From NCBI GenBank assembly GCA_004369085.1, contig ML210621.1, positions 1 to 11,139 of the forward strand: DNA of 11,139 bases, written 5' to 3'. The notes beneath the pieces were generated by a model. The model saw nothing but the letters and a program-made list of their open reading frames with translations. It did not search any database and was not told where the DNA came from. The position numbers and the translations under genes were made by a program. Below, in pieces: positions 1 through 8,701 of this stretch (position 1 is the stretch's first letter; each line of letters starts with the position of its first letter). Origin of the DNA: Coprinopsis marcescibilis (Eukaryota; Basidiomycota; Agaricomycetes; Agaricales; Psathyrellaceae).

Positions 1-266
1 AACGTGGTGACGTGGCGTCCAAAGATCGTGAAACGACGGAGGGACTTGCGCATTCGAGCTGATAGCTTGGGAATTGCCATCGGCTGTCGTGGCTTATAGG
101 GTGGTAGAGAGCATTCCATGATGTGAGAATCGAGAGAGAGGAGAGGAGGATATTTGGTTTAGGTGCTTAGTGAGGTAAAAGGAGATTTGGGGCGATTTCG
201 ATGCAGAAAATTGGTATGTTGTGGTGCAGATTCCTCACTAGAGTGTTAATCAAGTGGTTCTGAGCT

Positions 267-530
267 TTAAATGAGCTTAACGGCGACAGAGAGTGCCCGA
301 AACTCGTCTGTGGCCGGAACGATGGTGGTGGTTGTTGTTTCTGTAATGATGGCCAAGGATCTATTTTCCCTCACTTCCCCACCGAACATAAGATAAGCTT
401 CCCAGCCAAGAATGTCACCCAGGGAATGCGGATTGGGTGTTTGGAGGGAGGTGCGAGGAGGTGTTGCCCAAGGTTCTTGGGATTTAGGGGTCATCAGATA
501 ATATATTCCTAATCCTGGCTCGCTGTACAT
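267..530 (-). CDS. Doubtful 87-codon open frame, hypothetical
   Basis: An ATG at 530 opens a minus-strand frame that ends in TAA at 267-269. I do not recognise the product. It starts with MYSEPGLGIYYL, has a proline- and serine-containing stretch, then a run of five threonines near residues 63-70. There is no signal peptide, no membrane segment and no known motif. Codon use is not obviously random in the middle part, so it could be a real small gene or an exon of one, but stops follow in all frames downstream and I cannot join it to another exon. It would be divergent to sec61, with about 400 bp between the start codons. More likely than not it is a chance frame. Confidence 0.12.
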   Translation of the reverse strand: MYSEPGLGIYYLMTPKSQEPWATPPRTSLQTPNPHSLGDILGWEAYLMFGGEVRENRSLAIITETTTTTIVPATDEFRALSVAVKLI

Positions 531-564
531 AACATATCCAAGTCCCTCAAACAGTTTCGCCGCC

Positions 565-577
565 GTACATTATGTAC
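565..577. promoter_or_regulatory. GTACAT/ATGTAC inverted repeat upstream of sec61
   Basis: GTACAT at 565-570 and ATGTAC at 572-577 form a perfect inverted repeat with a one-base spacer. Further GTACAT copies lie at 525-530 and 704-709, so three sites fall within about 185 bp in the sec61 upstream region. A dyad of this shape could bind a dimeric regulator, but I know of no named fungal factor for it, and the hexamer is expected several times by chance in 11 kb. It is a candidate site only. Confidence 0.2.
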
Positions 578-879
578 TACATTTCCGCCTATGCACGTCA
601 TTCCGTGCGGACCGAAGGATAGGGTCGACCAGCACAAACGCGACGAGAAAACACAGTACAGGTGTTAGAGATCGCTACACGGATACGAATACTCACAAGC
701 TACGTACATCCACGTCTTCAATTGCAGCGGTGCATCACCGCCGCGAACGAGAACATTCGCGTTGATGGGGAGATGAGACTGATGAGTGTTGTGATCAACG
801 TGTGACCCTAACCCCAGGTGGCAGCTTATGTAAATTGCCACGTCTAGAAAAGTTGTGAGGTGGCCGTCTAATCGCATCA

Positions 880-920
880 CACACTCTCTTCCTTCACTAC
901 CTCCACCCCCTCCCGGTCTG
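880..920 (+). promoter_or_regulatory. CT-rich leader tract before the sec61 start codon
   Basis: The bases just upstream of the sec61 start are almost all C and T on the coding strand (runs such as CTCTCTTCCTTC and CTCCACCCCCTCCC). CT-rich stretches near the transcription start are a common core-promoter feature of well-expressed filamentous fungal genes that lack a TATA box. No TATA-like element is seen at a suitable distance. The true start of transcription cannot be fixed from sequence, so the tract may be promoter, leader or both. Confidence 0.4.
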
Positions 921-930
921 GTCTAATATC

Positions 931-2704
931 ATGAGCGGCTGTAAGTCTCTATTCTACTTGTACGACTATATACTAACGGCGTGCTGCTCTAGTTCGGTTT
1001 CTGAATCTCGTCAGGCCCTTCCTGCCTATTCTGCCAGAGGTTTCTTCGCCGGATCGAAAGGCAAGTCTCGATATCCCGCATTTCAGGCTAAGAATCTGCC
1101 AGCTGAACGCGTCTGCAGGTTCCTTTTAACCAAAAAGTGCTATGGACAGCCGTGACGCTCTTGATTTTCCTGGTATGCTCGCAAGTGCCCTTGTACGGAA
1201 TCATGTCCAGCGACTCGTCCGACCCGCTCTACTGGATGCGTGTCATCCTCGCTTCCAACAGAGGAACACTCATGGAGCTCGGTATCACCCCCATCGTCAC
1301 CTCTGGAATGATCATGCAACTGCTAGCCGGTGCCAACCTCATCGACGTCGACTTTAGCTTGAAGGACGACCGGGCTCTCTTCAGCGCCGGCCAGAAACGT
1401 GTGTATTAACCTCGCTTTCTGCGTATACGGAACGCTAATGGAGCGATTGGAATTTACAGTGTTCGCTTTGATCATCGCGCTCGGCCAGTCGACCGTCTAC
1501 GTGTTAACCGGCCTCTACGGACCACCCAAAGAACTCGGCGCCGGTGTCTGCCTCCTTCTCATCATCCAACTCTGTGTCGCTGCGCTCATCGTCGTCCTCC
1601 TCGACGAGCTCCTCCAGAAGGGCTACGGACTCGGCTCAGGCATCAATCTGTTCATCGCCACCAACATTTGCGAATCCATCGTCTGGAAGGCCTTTTCGCC
1701 TACGACCGTCAACATTGGCCGTGGACCCGAATTCGAGGGAGCATTTGTCGCGCTCTTCCATTTGCTGTTCACGTGGAACGACAAGGGCCGTGCGCTGCGT
1801 GAGGCCTTTTGGAGGGAGAGGTTGCCGAATGTCATGAGCTTGATCAGCACCGTCGTCATCTTTGCTATCGTCATCTACTTGCAGGGATTCAGGATCGAGA
1901 TCCCGGTGAAGAGCAACAGGTTCAGGGGACAGAGGGGGACGTACCCCGTCAAGCTGTTCTACACCTCGAACATGCCCATCATGCTCCAAAGCGCGCTCGC
2001 TTCGAACGTGTTCATCGTCTCGCAGATGTTGGCCTCTCGCTTCCCCAGCAACATTTTCGTCAGGGTTTTGGGTGTTTGGGAGGTGCGTGTCCCTTTTGGT
2101 TGTTTTGATAAACGTGTTTGCTGATTTTGGCTGTGTAGCCCATGGACGACTCTCCCCAGCTGCGCGCCACGTCTGGTATCGTGTACTACATGTCGCCGCC
2201 GCATACCATCACCGAGGCGATCTTGGACCCTATCCATACCGCTGTGTATATCACGTTTATGCTCTCCGCCTGCGCGTTGTTCTCCAAGACTTGGATCGAC
2301 GTTTCTGGGTCTGGACCTCGTGACGTTGCCAAGCAACTCAAGGATCAGCAAATGGTGCGCGTTCTCCCCTTTTCTCTTTGCCTATCCAATCTGACATGGT
2401 GTATTGTAGGTTATGGCTGGCCATCGTGAAGGCTCGATGTACAAGGAGCTCAAGCGGGTGATCCCCACTGCCGCGGCGTTTGGAGGAGCGATCCTTGGAT
2501 TGCTCTCTGTTGCTGCTGACCTCTCCGGTGCGATTGGAAGTGGGACGGGTATCTTGATGGCTGTCACCATTATCTACAGCTGTGCGTATTCATTTATCAG
2601 TTTCCTTTGTCCGTATGCTGATAAACATTGTGTGTGTAGATTGGGAAATCGGGATGAGGGAGAGCGGAGGTCCTGACGTTTCTTCGCTTTCTGAGCTGAT
2701 GTAA
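931..2704 (+). CDS. sec61: Sec61 alpha, pore subunit of the ER protein translocon
   Basis: This encodes the channel-forming subunit of the heterotrimeric Sec61 complex, which moves secretory proteins across, and membrane proteins into, the ER membrane. Coding exons by splice signals and frame: 931-940, 993-1060, 1119-1398, 1460-2082, 2139-2354, 2410-2581, 2640-2704. They join to 1434 nt, or 477 aa plus stop, the usual eukaryotic length. The N-terminus ([20 protein letters not shown]), the plug region after residue 50, the ribosome-facing cytosolic loop with [15 protein letters not shown] (residues 270-284) and the [13 protein letters not shown] segment are hallmarks of the family. Ten membrane segments are expected; hydrophobic stretches are visible near residues 32-53, 77-96, 120-138, 145-167, 242-260, 289-307, 355-376, 418-438 and 443-459. 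Six introns of 52-61 nt interrupt it; intron 1 has a perfect TACTAAC branch point (971-977), and intron 2 is GC-AG. The gene looks intact. Identification is firm; small shifts of exon borders are possible. Confidence 0.97.
1061..1118 (+). other. GC-AG intron 2 of sec61 (58 nt)
   Basis: The preceding exon ends CGA AAG at 1060 and the next resumes GTT CCT TTT AAC at 1119, giving the conserved [15 protein letters not shown] stretch. The only donor that keeps this frame is GCAAGT, which matches the donor consensus except for C in place of T at the second position. The intron ends CTGCAG, and CTGAAC (1103-1108) is a good branch site about 11 nt before the end. The AGs at 1085-1086 and 1100-1101 would leave introns of 26 and 41 nt and break the frame. 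GC-AG introns are a small minority of fungal introns. Confidence 0.85.
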
Positions 2705-2840
2705 TTCACCTAAAATTGGATATGTCGGCGGGAGCGGTCCTTATACATACACCTGCGGGTTTGGGAGGAGGGGACGGGATATAATTATAATCATTCGTTT
2801 TATCGTGCTGCTGTTGTTTTGTGGTGTATGATTGCCAGAC
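2705..2840 (+). other. Probable 3' untranslated region of sec61
   Basis: After the TAA stop at 2702-2704 the sequence turns non-coding. It contains an A/T-rich patch (ATATAATTATAATCATTCG near 2779-2797) followed by a T-rich stretch (TGCTGTTGTTTTGTGG), a plausible cleavage and polyadenylation context for a fungal gene. No canonical AATAAA is present. The end is set by eye and could be off by many tens of bases. Confidence 0.35.
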
Positions 2841-2863
2841 CGACCGACCGCCGACCGCCGACC
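2838..2863. repeat. Short GACC/GACCGCC tandem repeat
   Basis: The stretch is built of GACC and GACCGCC units (GACCGACCGACCGCCGACC and so on), a small microsatellite of about 26 bp. It lies just past the likely end of the sec61 transcript. No function is implied; such a tract may vary in length between strains. Confidence 0.6.
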
Positions 2864-3884
2864 ACCTTGAATAGTCCAGACGCAGAGACTGGGACTGGGG
2901 AGCTAGTATCGTTACCGATGTGTGATTTTTAAGTAGTGTATATGTTTATCTTTATTCGGTCCCTTCCCTTCTACATCCTGTTTGGGCGTTTGTTGCGCGT
3001 TGTGGAGAGTAAGTAGCGAAGGAGGGATGAGTGGTGGAGTGGGAGGGTGTTCGGCCGATGATGTTAGTTGTCGGGGTTGCTCGGGCATGGCCGAAGGTAT
3101 TTGTCAGCGGCTTTATCCTAAATATGTTCCTTGGAGGGAGGGATTTGCGGTGGGTTGTGGGCCTTGGCGACTCGAGCAAGTGGTGGGGTTGCTTGGAGCC
3201 AAGGCCGAAGTTTCAAGTTTAACGGCTTAGGTGGGTTGGTACTTGGAAGTTGGAAGGTGTGCGTAGGCTGATACATACGTGATGCGTGTTCTTACTAATG
3301 GAGCGGTCTGAGGGACACGAAAGCCTATTCCGAGAGGGGGAAAGGGGTGTAGCGTTTTGCGGACACACATGGCTGAACGGAAACTCTAGTTATGTAGGAC
3401 GTAGGTTATTGATATTTTTGAGGCTGGGAAGGTTGGGGGTTCTATCCTTGTCGATTGACGCCGCAACGAGCTATGGGCCTTGCTACTGTTTCAACTTTCG
3501 ACTCACTCTCGAGTCTCGAGTCAAGGTTTGTTATCTTCTCCCGATTAGATGATAGATCAGAATATTCAATCCCCTCAATAAGAGGGCCTATGTAGACAGT
3601 AGCGGTGGGCGACTCGGCGGATGTGAGAGAGCGAATGAGAGATGGCGTTGGCCCATCCCTCTGCAAAATTAGTCGGGGGTCAGGCTACGACTTGGCAGCC
3701 AAACCGACGGCACACAAGCACCAGCAATGGTTCGAACTTCGAAAGACGATATAAGCACTAGATAGTACATTTAGGGCTCTCCGAGACACGCCAGAGTCTG
3801 GGCGTCGTAATCGTGGGGAGATATTCTTCGATGGGCGTGTAACCCTGCTAAGCTACATAGTCAGCAGCAATCCTCGCATCAAGT

Positions 3885-3901
3885 ATGTACTAGTTGTACA
3901 T
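3885..3901. repeat. ATGTAC-TAGTT-GTACAT inverted repeat
   Basis: ATGTAC at 3885-3890 and GTACAT at 3896-3901 form an inverted repeat with a 5-base spacer. It uses the same hexamer as the dyad upstream of sec61, but with the arms in the opposite order. It lies in non-coding sequence with no gene nearby to assign it to, so it may be coincidental. Confidence 0.35.
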
Positions 3902-3942
3902 GTCGGGAACGCTCAACTTTCAGCGAAATTGGTACGAGTAAT

Positions 3943-3957
3943 ATTTATTTATTTATA
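3943..3957. repeat. TTTA microsatellite
   Basis: A short run of ATTTATTTATTTATA repeats the TTTA unit about three and a half times. It is an ordinary AT microsatellite in non-coding sequence. Confidence 0.6.
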
Positions 3958-6459
3958 ACATTAGATGGGAACTGGGCATGGGTGTCGAGGTTGGGCTGAC
4001 CAGTGACGTCGATGATGCGGGACCGGAATGTCAGACGTCGATTCGAGGCCAGGGGCCCTCCAGGCTCCACGGCCCTCCGTGGTACATCCATATGTGAAGG
4101 GCGCAATCCACAAGAGCTATTACGCTCAGCTTTATTATTACACAACGTCGTCGTCCTCTGCCTACTTTCTTTATAATTAGAGATCCGTTTCGAACGTTGG
4201 TATCCACTGATCTGATCGGCACGCCACGAGGCTCCATAAGTATGTACTACCATGCACTTGGTACCTACTATCATGCAAACCTGGACTTACTCTGGAGTCT
4301 ATCCCCTATACACCTCTCAACGTTGCAGGTATGGGGTTTCTGCTTGGTCTCATTGGTGCAAGCCGAGTCAGTTGTTTGATATCGGAAGCCTTGGCTCGCT
4401 GGGTCGATGCACGCGCTTGGGAGTCGGAATATCTCACTCCACTTTGGCAGGTAGGAGCTACTGGAATCTGTAGAAGGAAGTCTTGGTGTTGCGAGGCGTC
4501 GACGAATAGATCCGGGATGGGTTCTGTGTGGTTGCGAGAATCGGTTTCGGGATACAGGCAGTAGAAATGGCCAATAGGATGGAAGTAGGGACTTTGCTCA
4601 TATGTTTGCCCTTTGGTTCGATATGTGGAGATTGATGATAGCAGGGTATTCACGGACCAGAAAGTATTTTTGGCTCTGTCTTTGAATGGCATCTTTGCTA
4701 CTTGTGGCATGTAGATATGTGAGCCGAGGCCGTGACAGTGTCCACGCATGGGCAATCGACATTTGGTTTATGTGGGACCGAAAAACGGTTGGGGAACCAA
4801 CATCAACCTTGAAGTTGGCCGCGGGTCCGCCAAGAGCACGAGACAAGTGACGTAGTAATGAACGAATTCTAAGCGAAGTAGTCAGAGCGGGCTTTGAGTC
4901 GCGGCGTTGAATTCGAGGGGGGGTATGGCGGCTGGAACTTGAAAGTCAGCCAGCCCACGTTTTTGTGCATCTTGATGATCTTAGAGTCTTCTCTCTGCTC
5001 GTGCTGTGGACTCGTGGTAATCCGTCTGGTTCCCATTCTACTCACACGTACTACCAGTTTGCGACCTGGTCTATTAACAGACCCTACGGGTACTACATAC
5101 GTTCTGTCTGTCTGAAGTTTGTGATACCCGGGTTCATGTGTATGGCGCATAGTCTGACAGACCCTTGACCACCGTCACCCTTCGGCGTATTGAAGCTATG
5201 TACGTATCACTCGAAGTTCTGGACAACTCTATCAAAACGGAGTCTAGAAATAACCTCTCCGCGGTATCACGCCATACCTTTGATAATTCGAGCAAGCGAG
5301 GGGGGTCTTCGGTTGTGGAGCAGATAACGAGGAAGGAGGGAGAGATGAATCAGTATGACACTGGGTGACGACCAAGTGAAGGTTCAATCAGAAACGTGGT
5401 TGGAGAATCTGTCAATCGATATGTTTCTTTTTACTTGGTGTGGGATTTGCCTTCAATTGCGCTAGAAGGACGTTGAGCGGCCCTTACCTGATATCCCGCC
5501 TCTTAACCCGTTTGAAACTCACGAAAGTTGTCTCTCAGGGCGGGACATTGAAAAATGGGCGCTACTAGGGGCTCCAAGCTTATCAGATCAGCGGGGGTAC
5601 CTGAGAATCTTCGGTCGCTGTACGTTCTCCTCGGAGGCGTTTTGGGATTACGCGTGCAGATCCCGACGAAGCGATGTTCTGGAAATCAATGATATCAGCG
5701 CTTGCCATACACGGAAGGTGCAGCCATTTCATTGGCCCTCACCACATGCACACCGACTTCTACGCTGCCCCGTTATTGTGCCCGACTGTCACAACCTAAA
5801 TTTCGGGGGTTTTACTCCACTCACATCCGTATATTAGGCTGTGGGGCTGGCCCATGCGAGGACAATCGAAGCCCTTTCTGGGAAAGTCAGCAACCGATCC
5901 GGGATGAATTTACGCTGGAACCTGTGTTCTCCGGCTCTCTTCTCGGTTCTGTGATGCTACATGTTTCACTGTGCTGTTATCGCTTCGTCCGACGAACGTT
6001 CGCGACGGCTCCTAGTGGTATCGGCTTCCAAAAGGCCGCATGGCGGATGCCCATAAGACATGACACGAGACGACAGTTGGATCATCCAACCAGATGCGCC
6101 AAGTGGTTTCAACTGTCGTACATACATCCTAGGACGCCCCGTTCTCGGACCGCCGTGGCAGTTTGACGGACATTGCGGATCACCAAGCTTTCTCATATGT
6201 TGGAGCGCCTCAGCGGTTCCTTCAACGCGAAGTTTCATCTTGTCTGCAGAGAAACACATCTATCTCCCCAAGACAATGGTACGCCTAAAGAGCAACTCGC
6301 CCGCTCCACCTTCTACGTCATCACCGCTCTCAGCTCCCTCAATCTCAGTCCTGGTACCGCATGGCGTCTTTCGCAACAATTAGCCCCCATTGCGTGAATC
6401 GCATTCGTTGCCAAAAACAGATAGACGAGAGGCGGTGTGGGTAAGGAGTGGTCGAGAGG

Positions 6460-6467
6460 TATAAAAG
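6460..6467 (+). promoter_or_regulatory. TATA box of the secreted-protein gene
   Basis: TATAAAAG is a full match to the TATA consensus and lies 95 bp before the start codon at 6555, leaving room for a start of transcription about 30 bp downstream and a leader of roughly 60 nt. A clear TATA box is typical of strongly or conditionally expressed fungal genes and contrasts with the TATA-less leader of sec61. The leader then carries four CCAGCT copies (6513, 6523, 6529, 6537) before the ATG. Confidence 0.7.
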
Positions 6468-6554
6468 GTGGGGGATGTCTGTGGTAAGATACACCAGCAG
6501 CTTCACCGTTAGCCAGCTAGTTCCAGCTCCAGCTCCCCAGCTTCACATCGCACA

Positions 6555-7336
6555 ATGTTCTTCTCTCGTGTCCTCATCTCCCTCTTCGCTGTCGGGTTTG
6601 CCACCGCTGCCGCTGTTCCCGCTGCTGCACCTCTCAAGAAGCGCGAAGACATCTCTGATGTCCTCGCCATCGTCGGACAGTTGAGGACCAGCACCAACAG
6701 CATCCTGCCCCAGATTGGTCAGTGTCTTATGTATAGTACCTTGCTTCAACGTACTTACGCTGGGATGTGTGTAGACGGACTCGTCAACAGTGGTGCTGCC
6801 AACGAGCAGAACCTCTCTCCTCTCTTGGCGCAGCTATCCTCAGCTCTGGACACCAGCGCCGTCAGCATCGAGTCTTTGGAGGGCAAGGTCGACCCCAGCT
6901 CTGGTGGAACTGAACAACAAGTCGCCAATCAAGTTGGTGCCATCTATACCGTAAGTGTCTGATCCCCCCTTTTAGCATCATACTTCCAGGATCCACAACC
7001 ATCGATATTGATCCGACGTTACGAGCACCAACTGACAATGTTACTTTTGATACTCGCAGAACGTTGCCACTAGCATGAACAACATCCAGACCAAGAAGCC
7101 CCACCTCTACCCTCTCGTTCCCAAGCACGGAATCGACGCTGCCCTCATCAAGTTGCTCCTTGGTCTCAAGCTCGTCCTCGCTGGTGTTATCAAACTCCTC
7201 TCTGTCGTGTAAGAAATCGTCTATGCTCCGCCTGCTGAGTTATACTGACGAAGTCGTCTATAGCTTGTTCACTGTTGCTGGTCTCTTGGCTGGCGTAGGC
7301 TTCCTGCTCAAGCTCCTCCTCTTGGGATTGCTTTGA
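6555..7336 (+). CDS. Small secreted two-part protein, SC15-like layout
   Basis: Exons by splice signals: 6555-6717, 6775-6950, 7060-7208, 7264-7336; 561 nt, 186 aa. The N-terminus (MFFSRVLISLFAVGFATAAA) is a clear signal peptide, followed by a short alanine-proline propeptide and a dibasic LKKR site at residues 27-30 suited to Kex2 cleavage, leaving a mature chain from E31. Residues 31-125 are polar and probably helical, with no glycosylation or catalytic motif I recognise. Residues 138-186 are extremely hydrophobic, with 20 leucines in 49 residues, glycines and four lysines. There are no cysteines, so this is not a hydrophobin. A hydrophilic front and hydrophobic back is the described layout of the Schizophyllum commune cell-wall protein SC15, which helps hyphae attach and grow into air; HsbA-like surface-binding proteins are an alternative. 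Role at the hyphal surface is inference. The gene is intact, with a TATA box 95 bp upstream. Confidence 0.8.
6718..6774 (+). other. In-frame, stop-free first intron of the secreted-protein gene
   Basis: The intron begins GTCAGT and ends TGTGTAG, with a possible branch site CTTAC near its 3' third. It is 57 nt, a multiple of three, and has no stop in the reading frame, so an unspliced message would still encode a full protein with 19 extra residues. It is called an intron because both splice sites are usable, the length fits the other introns in the window, and removal joins two similar polar helical stretches (LPQI to DGLVNS). The donor has C rather than A or G at its third base, which is weaker than usual. 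Confidence 0.7.
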
Positions 7337-8701
7337 GTGCCCATCGTTAGTCTGCACGTAGCTTAATGTGCGCTCGTTCGTGTCAAGATGACGGGTGTAC
7401 CATTGCGAGTTGCCATCTAGTGTCCTTCTTATGATTGTACTGTATTTCTTTGGTTTGAGTTTGTACGATGTTTTGAATTCAAATGATGATTATGTTTCTC
7501 CCCGAATCACGTTGGCGAATCAGTTGTGCGAGATGGACTGGTGTCTTCCATCGAAGCCTAGTTATGCGGCCATGTGAACGTCAATATATGCACAACCGAA
7601 AAGTATAGTTAGCTTAGGCTGTCGAATCTTCTTGGCTGGGGCCATTGCCCAGTTGAAAGCTCCGGGTCTGGGGAAGTGGCCGACGCTATGTTACTCTTGG
7701 CCGCATTCACGAGCTCAAATGTTGAGTGTAATGTTCACATCGAGAACCCACTCATACAGAAAGAGTGACCGTTGACCAAGTCCCTAGCACTTGCCAGCCA
7801 CGGCGGAATTTGCCGAAGGGACCATGAAATTTCGAAGGTCCGGTTGATGTTTTCTCTGAGGGATCTCGACAAACAAAGACGATCGTTCGTGAGCAGATAT
7901 TTCTCCACCAAACTATCGAGACTTTAGTGGCGTCGACAACTGAAAGCTCCGAGTCGCAGCGTATCATCCCATGATTTATCGCCTGGATTAATACGTCGAA
8001 TATCGACATGGCTCCGGTTTCCCATTGACGGCGAAGGAGTCAACCTCGCCGCACCACACCGCAAACTCACCGACGAACTTAAAGACTCACCGAGAAGTCT
8101 TGGTGAACGTTTCCGATCACTCTTCTCTGTGCTCCTTTTCGAGGCAGATAAAGGGCTCTGGGCGGTGGGTTGGATTCTTGGAATTCTTTAATGCTGGGCT
8201 AAACTAATCCAGCCATACCTCCCAACGGAAAATCTCCAGAACTGGAGGAGACTCGGCCAACGTAGCGGTATGCACATGTTGCTCCACCATCTCACGTTCG
8301 ACAACTGGGAAACACCAAGGCGTTGAGAACCATGCCTCCTGGTAGCAATCGTAATCGGCGTGAGTGATTGCCACGTATCCCGAATCCAGCGCAGAATAAC
8401 ATGCAACGCGCCCTAACTGAGCTCAGTTCTCCCATTCTGCCTTGTTGGAAGTAGAATTGAAGCGTGGGCGCACCCATCTCTTGCGAACTACAGTGGAAGC
8501 ACGGTCCTCTGTACAGTTTTGGAATGTTTGTCGCGTGGGGCAATAAATACAGGGTGTCATGCTGTAAAAAATTGATATACATGTAGATAAGGGTTTCAGA
8601 ATGAACATACAAAGTAAAATACATGATTCTGAGATGAACCGAAGACGAAAGGCATGTTTCGCGACAGCAGGTCCAAATTGTGTAAATCCGCGTCCATTGT
8701 A
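7337..8701. other. 3' flank of the secreted-protein gene and non-coding DNA up to the transposon
   Basis: The first 250 bases after the TGA stop are T-rich with several TGTA motifs (near 7436, 7441, 7462) and are a plausible 3' untranslated region. Beyond about 7600 I see no gene. The longest frame, 110 codons on the minus strand near 8292-8624, overlaps another of 109 codons in a different frame, and neither shows a motif. A near-repeat of TGAAAGCTCCGGGTC (7654 and 7941, one mismatch) is within chance expectation. The interval stops at the TA dinucleotide at 8700-8701, which is the likely insertion target of the transposon. Confidence 0.45.

Larger units (their letters stand above)
1..930. 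other. Upstream region of sec61, no convincing gene
   Basis: No recognisable protein-coding gene lies in this stretch. The first 260 bases are purine-rich on the plus strand and carry no sustained frame. A minus-strand frame of 87 codons (530 down to 267) is the best of several short open frames, but it has no recognisable motif and no clear continuation through splice sites. The part nearest sec61 is the probable promoter and 5' leader of that gene: a GTACAT inverted repeat at 565-577, two further GTACAT copies at 525-530 and 704-709, and a CT-rich tract that ends just before the start codon. The far left could also belong to the promoter of a divergent gene outside the window; this is a guess. 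Confidence 0.5.
2841..6459. other. Large gene-poor interval between sec61 and the secreted-protein gene
   Basis: I find no credible gene in about 3.6 kb. Open frames reach 149 codons (4755 down to 4306, minus) and 154 codons (5702-6166, plus), but neither shows a family motif, a signal peptide, a membrane pattern or supporting splice sites, and several frames overlap on both strands as expected by chance. No tRNA is seen: the GGTTCGAA-like boxes near 3729 and 4615 lack an A box and an acceptor stem. A TTTA microsatellite sits at 3943-3957 and a GTACAT inverted repeat at 3885-3901. The last few hundred bases are presumably the upstream regulatory region of the next gene. Decayed repeats or a non-coding transcript cannot be ruled out. 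Confidence 0.5.

Noticed and set aside
1636..1989. Minus-strand open frames of 83-130 codons within sec61
   Set aside because: They lie opposite a clearly coding, conserved exon and are shadows of its codon bias.
3516..3534. CTCGAGTCTCGAGTC palindromic stretch
   Set aside because: Short overlapping CTCGAG palindromes with no partner, gene or repeat context; nothing supports a function.
3690..3745. Possible tRNA: GGTTCGAAC box near 3729
   Set aside because: There is no proper A box, no acceptor-stem pairing and no anticodon arm; the TTCGAA palindrome alone gives the resemblance.
4306..4755. 149-codon minus-strand open frame in the gene-poor interval
   Set aside because: No recognisable motif, no signal or membrane pattern, overlapped by open frames on the other strand, and its length is within what chance gives in a window of this size.
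5702..6166. 154-codon plus-strand open frame upstream of the secreted-protein gene
   Set aside because: Composition looks random (rich in arginine, cysteine, threonine and proline without pattern), no domain is visible, and splice signals do not extend it.
7654..7955. Near-direct repeat TGAAAGCTCCGGGTC / TGAAAGCTCCGAGTC 287 bp apart
   Set aside because: One mismatch in 15 bases between two sites in 11 kb is expected by chance about this often, and no flanking similarity extends it.
8509..8520. Alternative transposon end at TA-CAGTTTTGG near 8512
   Set aside because: It also has TA followed by CAGT, but lacks the box array, and 8702 is closer to the transposase and better structured.
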